Shown: positions 25,836 to 34,000 of the stretch, in pieces | Position numbering within the stretch: position 1 is the stretch's first letter | Layout of the letters: each line of letters begins with the position of its first letter | NCBI GenBank assembly: GCA_016235455.1 | Contig: JACRKZ010000113.1 | Coordinates: 1 to 48,121, forward strand | From: Armatimonadota bacterium | Lineage (GTDB): Bacteria > Armatimonadota > UBA10988 | Direction of reading: 5' to 3' | Length of the DNA stretch: 48,121 nucleotides | Notes under the pieces: model-generated | What the model saw: the letters and a program-made list of their open reading frames with translations, nothing else | Told to the model about the DNA's origin: nothing | The model's database searches: none | Program-made: the position numbers and the translations under genes

Positions 25836-28214
25836 CTAACTGTGACCTGTATCGGCACGTTGCAGCCGCAGCAACATGGACTCCACGTCACATCGTCGAT
25901 ATGGTTTGGCCAGCCGCTCGGCGAAGCCGCACTCGCTGTACCGTGCCATGACCGGCGCGCTGGCGTAACCGCTGGTCGCCACGGCACGGGGGCCGTAGCC
26001 CATCCGCCGCAGCTCGGCCACCACCTCCGCGCCGCCCTTGCCGCCCGGCACCGTCAGGTCGAGGATGGCCAGGTCAAACGGCGAGCCGCCGCGCTCGGCG
26101 GCCAGCCAGACGTCGATGGCCTCATCGCCGCGGCTGGTGGTCACCACCGAGTGGCCGCCAGACAACAGGATGCGGGACAACAGCCGCGCGACCGCCGGCT
26201 CGTCATCCAGCACGAGGATGCGCCACGGCACGGCCGGCCTGGCCCCAGACTCGTCGGCAGGTGTGCTGGCCTCGGGCACGCTCGCCACCGGCAGCCAGAC
26301 ATCGAAGCGAGCCCCGTCGCCAAGCCGCGAACGTACGGCAACATGGCCGTGATGCTGCCTGACGATGGAGTGCACCGACGCCAGTCCGAGCCCATTGCCT
26401 TGCGGTTTGGTGGTGAAGAACGGATCGAAGATGCGGCCAAGGCCCTCGGGCCTGATGCCCACGCCTTGGTCGATGACGCTGAGACGCACGTAGTCGCCCG
26501 GCTCCAGCGGCAGGTCGACCAGTTCGCGGGCGCCAACGTTCGCGGCCTCGACGGCGATGGTGCCGCCATCGGGCATCGCTTGGGCCGCGTTGAGCAGCAG
26601 GTTGTGCAGCACTTGCTCGAGCTGGCCCGGATCGGCCAGCACCAGGCTCAGATCCTCGGGCAAGGTGGTCTGGCAACGGCAGTTGGAGCCGCTCAGCGCG
26701 AAGCTCACCGCCTCCGCCACGATGGGCGCCAGCGCAACGGCCTCGCGTACCGGCGCGCCGCCTTTGGCGAAGGTAAGCAACTGCTGCGTCAGGCCCCGCG
26801 CACGCATGGCCGCCTGCTCCACGTCGCGCAGGTGGGCCGCGACCGACTCACTCGCACCGATCGGCGCGAGCGAGTCGTACTCAGCCCGTGCCATCTCGGC
26901 GTGGCCGACGATGGCTGTGAGCAGGTTGTTGAAGTCGTGGGCGATCCCGCCGGCCAGCACACCCAGCGACTCGAGCTTGGCAATGCGCTGCATCTCGTCG
27001 TGCAGCTTGCGCTCCGCGGTGACGTCGCGCAGCGCCATGACCAGGCCGGCCACCGTGCCGTCGACCAGGATCGGTTCGGCCCGCTCGGCGACGACCATGG
27101 CCTGCCCGTCCTCCTGCTCGCGCACCACCTGCCGCTCACCACCATCGGTGGCCGCGAGCATGTTGGCCACCGTTACCGGTTGGTCCGCGGGCAGGGCCGC
27201 CCACGGGCCTAGCACCGCGGCCAGCGGCTGGCCCACCGCGTCGATCTCGCGCCAGCCGGTCAACGCTTGCGCCACGGGATTGAGCAGCGTCACCAGGCAC
27301 TCGGCATCGGTGGCCACCACGCCGTCACCGATGCTGCCCAGCGTAGCCCGCAGCCGTTCACGCTCAGCCAGGATGGCCTGGCGCGCCGCGTACCGCTCGC
27401 TGTTGTCGCGCGTGATCGACAACACGCACGCCTCGCCGTCGATCTCGATGACCCGAGCCGACATCAGACCCATGGTCACCGAGCCGTCCTTGCGGCGGAA
27501 GGGCGCCTCCAGACCGACCACCTCGCCACGCTCGAGCAGGCCCGCCACCATTCGGGCGCGGTCCTCCTCGTTCACCCACACGCCCAGGTCGCCTGGCGTC
27601 GACCGGCGACCGATGGCATCGTCGCGGGTGTAGCCCATGATCTGGGTGAACCCTTCATTGATGTCGACATAGCTGCCGTCGCTCAGGCGATTGATGTTGA
27701 TCGAGTCAGGGCTGAGATGGAACGCCTTGTAGAAGCGCTCGCGGGTCGCCGCGAGGGCGCTCAGCGCCGCCACCTGGTCCGAGACGTCCCGGACCAGGAC
27801 GATGCAGCGATCCTCGTCGTGGAGCCACACCAAGGACAGCTCGACGTCCAGCAACAAGCCCTCGGCGCGTTTGAGGCGGCACGCCTGGCGGGCTTCGCCG
27901 TTGGCCCTGGCATCTGCCAGCAACTGGTCGAAATGCATCGGCGACTCGGTGCAGGTGCGCAGGAAGACTGGGGCTGGTACGGCCTCGAGGCAGTCGCGGC
28001 CGAGCAACTGAGCCAGGGCGTCATTGGCGAGCAGTACCCGGCCGTCGCTATCGACCTCGGCCAGGCCATCCGAGACGGCCACGGCCACGCCGGACGCGCG
28101 GCGGCGCTCGGCGCGCCATGCCGAGCGCAGGGCCTCATTCTCGGCGAGCAGGCGATGGACGTCATGCGCCCCGAGGGCGCCGCGCACGTCATCGTGATGG
28201 TCGGCCTGCTTCAC
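25836..28214 (-). CDS. Soluble hybrid histidine kinase with three PAS domains and a receiver
   Basis: A 792-residue kinase with no membrane segments. Three PAS domains occupy about residues 40-155 (GLAEVDSDGRVLLANDAL), 160-285 (INRLSDGSYVDINEGFTQIMGY) and 290-410 (GDGVVATDAECLVTLLNPVAQ). The dimerisation/phosphoacceptor helix has His426 in GGIAHDFNNLL. The ATPase domain shows NLLLNAAQAM, DQGVGI and TTKPQGNGLGLA. The receiver ends the protein, with Asp719 in AILDLTVPGG and the conserved ATSGYA and AKPYR. The GTG at 28214 is chosen for AGGGAG seven bases upstream; longer in-frame extensions cross the promoter and the divergent operon. It resembles cytosolic PAS kinases that need a separate output response regulator, which is not in the window. 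Confidence 0.9.
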   Translation of the reverse strand: MKQADHHDDVRGALGAHDVHRLLAENEALRSAWRAERRRASGVAVAVSDGLAEVDSDGRVLLANDALAQLLGRDCLEAVPAPVFLRTCTESPMHFDQLLADARANGEARQACRLKRAEGLLLDVELSLVWLHDEDRCIVLVRDVSDQVAALSALAATRERFYKAFHLSPDSININRLSDGSYVDINEGFTQIMGYTRDDAIGRRSTPGDLGVWVNEEDRARMVAGLLERGEVVGLEAPFRRKDGSVTMGLMSARVIEIDGEACVLSITRDNSERYAARQAILAERERLRATLGSIGDGVVATDAECLVTLLNPVAQALTGWREIDAVGQPLAAVLGPWAALPADQPVTVANMLAATDGGERQVVREQEDGQAMVVAERAEPILVDGTVAGLVMALRDVTAERKLHDEMQRIAKLESLGVLAGGIAHDFNNLLTAIVGHAEMARAEYDSLAPIGASESVAAHLRDVEQAAMRARGLTQQLLTFAKGGAPVREAVALAPIVAEAVSFALSGSNCRCQTTLPEDLSLVLADPGQLEQVLHNLLLNAAQAMPDGGTIAVEAANVGARELVDLPLEPGDYVRLSVIDQGVGIRPEGLGRIFDPFFTTKPQGNGLGLASVHSIVRQHHGHVAVRSRLGDGARFDVWLPVASVPEASTPADESGARPAVPWRILVLDDEPAVARLLSRILLSGGHSVVTTSRGDEAIDVWLAAERGGSPFDLAILDLTVPGGKGGAEVVAELRRMGYGPRAVATSGYASAPVMARYSECGFAERLAKPYRRCDVESMLLRLQRADTGHS

Positions 28215-28270
28215 CGCCCGCTCCCTGGCTGCCGTCTGCTGCGACGGCTGTTCCAAGATGGTTGGGCAGC

Positions 28271-28279
28271 AGTGTAGCA
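28271..28279 (-). promoter_or_regulatory. Extended -10 element of the histidine kinase gene
   Basis: TGCTACACT on the minus strand (28279-28271), about 57 bp upstream of the GTG start. No -35 box. It resembles the TGCTA elements before both HzsA-like genes. Confidence 0.4.
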
Positions 28280-28320
28280 GACCTGAAGCGCCACGGGGAG
28301 TCCTCCGGGCGACGGCCGGC

Positions 28321-28348
28321 CACGGCTGCTCCCGAAGGAGGAGCCGTG
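28321..28348. promoter_or_regulatory. Stem-loop upstream of the sugar transporter genes
   Basis: CACGGCT (28321-28327) pairs with AGCCGTG (28342-28348). Inside, CTCC (28329-28332) pairs with GGAG (28337-28340) over a CGAA loop; one G-G mismatch separates the two helices. It lies in the divergent region between the kinase and the transporter, 46 bp before the transporter start, and could be a 5' leader structure or an attenuator. Confidence 0.35.
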
Positions 28349-28394
28349 ACCAGCGCGACGAAGTAGCGGGAGTCGTCAAGGAGAGACCGACACC

Positions 28395-29378
28395 ATGGCT
28401 CGTCGCTACGCCCTCTTGCTCGCCGCGCTGCCGTTGGCCTTGCTGGCCGGCTGCGCCAAGGCGCCACCGCCCGAACCCACGCCCGCGCCAGCCCCCCAGA
28501 AGGCCGACGGGCCGGCGCCGGCCGCCAAGGGCACCATCGGTGTGTCGCTGCTGACCATGGCCAATCCGTTCTTCAAGGACATGGGCGATGCCATGGTGGC
28601 TGAGGGCAAGAAGCACGGCTTCGAGGTCATCCTCACCGCTGGCGAGAACGACCCGGCCAAGCAGAAGGACCAGGTCAAGGACTTCATCGTCAAGAAGGTC
28701 TCGGCGATCATCCTCTGCCCCTGCGACTCGCGCTCGGTCGGCACCACCATCGCCGAGTCCAACGCCGCCGGCATTCCGGTGTTCACCGCCGATATCGCCA
28801 GCCTCGACAAGACTGGCAAGGTCGTCTGCCATGTCGCCACCGACAACTACGCCGGCGGCAAGCTGGCCGGCGAGACGGTGGTTGAGCTGCTCGGTGGCAA
28901 GGGCAAGGTGGCCATCATCGACCATCCCGAGGTCGAGTCGGTCATCCAGCGCACCAAGGGCTTCCACGACGTCGTCGACAAGGTGCCCGGCATCAAGGTC
29001 GTCGAGCAGCTGCCCGGCAAGGGCGCGCGCGAGGAGTCCTTCAAGACCGCGCAGGACATCCTGGAGAAGCACCCCGACCTCGACGCCATCTTCGCTATCA
29101 ACGACCCCTCGGCGCTCGGGGCCGTGGCTGCCATCGAGAAGGCCGGCCGCCAGGGCAAGATCAAGGTCATCGGCTTCGACGGCATGCCCGAGGCCAAGCA
29201 AGCGGTGAAGGACGGCAAGATCGCCGCCGACATCGTCCAGTACCCGGACAAGATCGGCGAGACGGTCGTGCAGAAGATCGTGGACTACATGGCCGGCAAG
29301 AAGCCCGAAGCCCAAGTGCTCATGGCCACTGGCGCCTACAAGAAGGCTGACGCCGACAAGGACGCCAAGCTCAAGTGA
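28395..29378 (+). CDS. Sugar ABC transporter substrate-binding lipoprotein (RbsB type)
   Basis: A 327-residue periplasmic-binding lipoprotein. The lipobox is LLAGC, followed by a flexible proline/alanine linker (about residues 23-47). The type I binding fold starts at GTIGVSLLTMANPFFKDMGDAM and continues through DQVKDFIVKKVSAIILCPCDS, HVATDNYAGGKLAGE and FAINDPSALGAVAAIE to IGFDGMPEAKQAVKDGKI. This is the ribose/galactose-binding family (D-ribose, galactose or related). AAGGAGAG lies about nine bases before the ATG. Its stop overlaps the permease start, showing translational coupling. Confidence 0.92.
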   Translation: MARRYALLLAALPLALLAGCAKAPPPEPTPAPAPQKADGPAPAAKGTIGVSLLTMANPFFKDMGDAMVAEGKKHGFEVILTAGENDPAKQKDQVKDFIVKKVSAIILCPCDSRSVGTTIAESNAAGIPVFTADIASLDKTGKVVCHVATDNYAGGKLAGETVVELLGGKGKVAIIDHPEVESVIQRTKGFHDVVDKVPGIKVVEQLPGKGAREESFKTAQDILEKHPDLDAIFAINDPSALGAVAAIEKAGRQGKIKVIGFDGMPEAKQAVKDGKIAADIVQYPDKIGETVVQKIVDYMAGKKPEAQVLMATGAYKKADADKDAKLK

Positions 29379-30655
29379 GCCAACGACTGCGGCGCCTTGT
29401 CGATAGCCAGGGCATGGTCCTGGTGCTGGTGGCCCTGTGCGGATACTTCGCCTGGGCCACCTACGGTCTCGAGGCCCCCACCGGACCGGCCGCGGCGGCC
29501 GCGCTGGCCGAACAGGCCGGCAGCACGTCGGGCGTGGTGGTGGTGGCCGGCATGACCCCCGAAGAGGAGGCTTTCGCCCTGGCGGTGACCGAACGCCTGG
29601 CCGCGCTGGGCCGGCCGCCGCTGGCGTCGCTCCACGGCGATCCCTCGACCGTGCGCGAGGGGCTCGACGCCTTGGCCACGCGCGGTCGCAAGGTGGAGTT
29701 GGTCCTCGCCACGCAGGGCTGCGCGGCCTGGTCGGTCTTCGGCGAACTCCGCGTCGTGACGCCCCAGGCGCGCAAGCGCTCACTGTTCCTGGCCAAGAGC
29801 AACCTGCGCAACATCGCCGACCAGATCGCGGTGATCGCCATCATCGCCGTGGGCATGACGGCCGTCATCATCACCGGTGGTATCGATCTGTCCGTCGGCA
29901 GCCTGCTGGCCCTGGCGGCGGTCGGCTGCGCCTGGCTGGTCAGTCGCTGGGGTGGCGAGCGCGCCGGCCTGGGCGTGCTGCTGCTGGCCGCCTCGTGCGC
30001 CACGCTGCTGTGCGGATTGGTGGGCCTGTTCTCGGGCCTGATGATCACCCGCTTCCGCATCCCACCGTTCATTGTCACCCTGGCCATGATGCAGGTGGCT
30101 AGCGGCCTGGCCTTCATGCTGGCCAAGGGCCAGTCCATCTACGACCTGCCGGCCAGCTGCACATGGCTGGGCCGTGGTGCCGACCCGCTGCTGGGCGTGC
30201 CTTTCGCAGTGTGGCTCATGCTGGCCACGTATGCCGCGGCGCAGTTGGTGATGACGCGCACGACCGCCGGCCGCGCCGTGTACGCCGTCGGCGGCAACCC
30301 GGAGGCGGCGCGCCTTTCGGGCCTGCGCACGCAGAGCACACTGCTGTGGGTCTACCTGGCCTCGGGCCTGGCGGCGGGACTGGGCGGCGTCGTCACGGTC
30401 TCGCAGCTCAAGGCCGGCGCGCCCACCTACGGCGTGATGTACGAGCTGTACGTCATCGCTGCCGTGGTGGTCGGCGGCACCAGCTTGTCGGGCGGACAGG
30501 GCTCAATGCTGGGCACCCTCGTCGGCGCCTTCATCATCGCGGTCATCCGCAATGGCATGAACCTCATGGGCATCGAGCCCTACACGCAGAAGGTCGTGCT
30601 GGGAATGGTCATCCTCTTGGCGGTGCTGCTGGACATGCTCAAGAAGCGGCGCTGA
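29375..30655 (+). CDS. Sugar ABC transporter permease (RbsC type) with a soluble insertion
   Basis: A 426-residue permease of the branched-chain/ribose type, starting with GTG in a GTGA overlap with the binding-protein gene. After the first helix (GMVLVLVALCGYFAWATYG) there is an insertion of about 95 residues (38-135) with an alternating strand/helix pattern (GVVVVAGMTPEEEAFALAV, VELVLATQGC). The usual permease core then follows from FLAKSNLRNIADQIAVIAII with GGIDLSVGSLLALAA, FIVTLAMMQVASGLAF, VYAVGGNPEAARLSG and GGTSLSGGQGSMLGTLVGAF. The insertion would lie in the periplasm. The ATP-binding subunit normally found in such operons is missing; the next 350 bp is repeat DNA. Confidence 0.9.
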   Translation: MSQRLRRLVDSQGMVLVLVALCGYFAWATYGLEAPTGPAAAAALAEQAGSTSGVVVVAGMTPEEEAFALAVTERLAALGRPPLASLHGDPSTVREGLDALATRGRKVELVLATQGCAAWSVFGELRVVTPQARKRSLFLAKSNLRNIADQIAVIAIIAVGMTAVIITGGIDLSVGSLLALAAVGCAWLVSRWGGERAGLGVLLLAASCATLLCGLVGLFSGLMITRFRIPPFIVTLAMMQVASGLAFMLAKGQSIYDLPASCTWLGRGADPLLGVPFAVWLMLATYAAAQLVMTRTTAGRAVYAVGGNPEAARLSGLRTQSTLLWVYLASGLAAGLGGVVTVSQLKAGAPTYGVMYELYVIAAVVVGGTSLSGGQGSMLGTLVGAFIIAVIRNGMNLMGIEPYTQKVVLGMVILLAVLLDMLKKRR

Positions 30656-30692
30656 TGCGGCGCCGAACCGCGCACAAGCCGTCCGATTGTTG

Positions 30693-30990
30693 GTAGTTCC
30701 GCCTCCAGGCGTATGGCGCTGCCATCGCTGGGCGCCTGCCCGAACCAGTGCCGGACCGCCACGCCTTAGCATGGCATCGGGTCTGGGACCCGACGTTCCC
30801 AGCGGCATCGCCACCAGGCCGTCGCCATGTCGACCTGGGACCTCGCCTCCGGCCGATGCCTATCTGGCGATTGGCCTACCAGCACTGGCGACGCTGACTC
30901 CGAGTGGACGCGCCATTCGCTTGGAGGCGGAACCACAAACGAGCACCATCGTTGTTTGCAGTTCCGCCTTTGGGCGGCACGCACTGAACC
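30693..30990. repeat. Cluster of REP-like inverted repeats
   Basis: Three related units share the core GTTCCGCCT. Unit A (plus, 30696-30719) and unit B (minus, 30933-30910) match at 22 of 24 positions. Unit C (plus, 30961 onward) reads GTTCCGCCTTTGGGCGGC. Units B and C face each other and form a long stem: AGGCGGAAC and CAAAC (30925-30940) against GTTTG and GTTCCGCCT (30954-30969), 14 bp with one 2-nt internal mismatch and a 13-nt loop. Past the core, A and B share a weaker outer match (ACCAGTGCCGG against GCCAGTGCTGG). The cluster fills the convergent gap between the permease and the surface-protein gene, so it may also stop transcription from both sides. No gene is seen in this 348-bp gap. 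Confidence 0.6.
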
Positions 30991-31003
30991 TGCCGATGGT
31001 CCC

Positions 31004-34000
31004 CTATGGCAGCGTCACCGTCCGCTGCGCCCGGCTGACCGCGCCGTTGGCGGCAACGGCCGTGGCTTCGAGCAGGTAGCTGCCGGCCGGCAGAGCGCGC
31101 CCGCTCTCGTCCGCGCCATCCCAACTCAGCGCCAGCGTGCCGGCGGTCTGCTGGCCGTAGCTCAGCGTGCGGGCCAGCTTGCCGCCCAGGCCCTTGACCA
31201 GCAACGTCACCTCGGCCGGGGCAGAGAGCGTCATGCTCAGGCCCACCGCACGACCGCGGGTCGGGCTGGCACTCAGCGAGGTGATGTCGGCGCGAGTCAC
31301 ATGGCCGAGCCGCGCCGTCAGGCGCAGGCGGCGCTCCTCGCCGGCGCGCTCGGGGGCGTAGGTGTAGCCCGTGCGCGTGTTGAGCAGCGTCACACGACCC
31401 GACTGCAGGTCGGTCATCTCCAGCACCACGCCGCGCGGCAACTCGCGCAGCAGGCCGGCCCAGGACAGCGTCACCGGCTGCACCGCGCGGCTGGTCACGG
31501 CCAGATCCCAGGTCTGTGCGGCGCCGTCGCTGGGCCTTACCTCACCCGCGGCGCGCCCGCTGTTGGTGACGACGGCCAGCGTCACCGAGCCTTCGCCTGA
31601 CACGGCTGGCGGGGCCAGGATGGTCAGCGCGCGGCTCATCGTCGCCGAGACACCCACCGCGGCGCCACTAACCGCGCCATCGGCGCCCGTGGCGGCCAGG
31701 TTGACCAGCCAGTTACGCGCGCTGGGTGCGGCGGGCGTGCCGCGCTGAGCACGACCGGCCGCCGGCCGAGGGATCTCCAGGCCGGCGTTGTCACGCTCCG
31801 AGAAGACCCACATGCCGGCGCAGCGCGGCACCGTGGTGCTCGTGCCGAAGGTCGGCATGACCAGCGTGTAGCGGCTGTTGACCGAGTCGTAGGTCCAGGC
31901 GTACGGATGGACGACTTCCCACGCGGCAGCCAGATCCATGGTGGCCACCGGCGCGTTGTTGTGCTTGGCGATCATGTCCTGCAGCCGCCAGGCGACATCG
32001 GCATTGTAAGGGTTGGCCACTGCGTTCCAGCCCATGCCCAACGGCAGCGTGTAGCTCGGGTCGTTGACCAGAGCACCCATGGTCCGCAGCGTCGCCGGCG
32101 CGCTGAGCTTGAGCCACAGGCCGCGACCCGGCACGAAGTTGTACGCCACCGGCGCGCTGGCCAGCGCGCGATCGAGCTCGACATTGGCGTGGCCGCCCGC
32201 GTCGTAGCGTGCCAGTCGCCAGTTCCCAGCGCCGAGCACGCCGGCGGGCGTGGGGTCGTCGGGCGTCTGCGGCAGGCCGATGAAGTGCACACCGGTAGCC
32301 AGGCTGAGGGTCGTGGACGGCCGGAAGGTCAGCGTCAGCGTGTTGGCCAAGGCCGTACCGCCGACATTCACGGTCAACACCACCGCGCCGGCCGTCGTAC
32401 CGGTGACGCTGGCGGTGCAGACACCGTCGGCGCCCGATGCGCTCACGGTGCCCACGGTCGCGCCCGTGGCGGGCACCGGCACGATGGTCACCTGAGCCGC
32501 ACCGGCGCCGCTGACCAGGTTGCCTTGGGCATCGCGCACGACCACCGAGACCATCGCCGCGCTCTCGCCGTCGGCCGGCAGCGTGGTCGGCGTAGCGCTT
32601 GCGGTCGAGGTGGTCGCCGACGGCGCGCCCGCCGCGACCACGCTGGTGAACGGGCTACCTCGCAACGCAACGCCGCCCAGGCTGACGGCCACCGCGTCGT
32701 TGCCGGCCAATGTCGGGGTGTACGTTGCCGTATAGGTGCCGTCGGCGTTGTCGGTCACGGTGGCCGTCGCGGTGTTGGCGCCGGTCACAGCCACCGCCAC
32801 CGTCGCGCCGCCCACCAGCTGGTTGTGGCCGGCGATGTCCTTGAGTTGCACCGCGATGGTCGTCACCGCACCAGCCACACCGGCCGGCACGGTGGCCGTC
32901 GAGGTGCCCGCCGCCGGCGTGCCGACCCCCACGGTCGTGGTGAACGGGCTGCCCGGCACGGCGCTTCCGCCGAGGGTCACGGCCACGCTGTCGTCGCCCA
33001 GATTGGTGGGCGTGTACGACAGCCGGTAGGTGCCGTTGGCGTTGTCCACGACGGTCAAGGTGGCGGTGTTGGCGCCGCTCACCGCACCCGCCAGCGCAGC
33101 GCCGCCCGTGGTGCGCAGCGTGCCATCGGACTGATAGAGCTGCACGGCCACATCCGTGCGGGCACCGGCGAATGTCGCCCCGGCCAGCGTCGTGGTCGTG
33201 CGCGTCGCATCGGTCACCTCGCCCGCGTCCGAGAGGGCCCACTCCGAGAAGCCGGTGACGCCGGTGGCCACGGCCCGACCGCTGGCCACCGTGGCGTTGT
33301 GGCTCTCCCACTGCTGGCCAACGCCGGTGTAGCGGCAGATCTGCACCTGGCCCGGCGTGGCCGAGGCAGTGGGCAGGTCGATGCTCACCGTGTAGCCCGC
33401 GCCCGTCTCATTGAACTGCCAGTACTGGCCGCCGTTGATGTGCACGGCCCGGTTGGGATGGTCGCCGGCCACGAGCACCGACTGCAGCTGCGTCAGCGTG
33501 CCCCTGGTCACCACTGTCACCTTGGCCTGCGTCAAGCCGAAGTCGAGCAGCCCGGTCGCGGTGACCGGCAGTGTGCGGCTGATGCGGCCGTTGTTCGTGA
33601 ACGCACCCGTCACGGTGATGGCCGCCGAGTTGGCGGCTTGGATGACACGCGAGTTGGGGCCGACCAGCAACGAGCCGAGGGTCAGCGGCGCAGCCGCGGT
33701 GAACGCCTGGTCGCCGGTGCCCACGAACTGGAGGCCACCGGCGTTGGTGTTGAGCGCGCCGGCCACCGTCACGGGGCCACTGACGGTCAGCGGCCCGGCC
33801 ACGGTGATGCTGGCGGAGGGCCCGACGGTGACGCCGCCGAACGCCGTCGCGCCGGTCACATCCGCGGTGCCCGTGAACGTCATGAGGTGGTCGTTGTGGC
33901 TGAAGATGGCGCCGGCGTTGTCGAAGTTGCCGCCGACCGACCAGTCACCCGTCTGCGCGACCGTGGCGCCGCTGGCCAAGGAGACCGAACCGAGCGTGCC

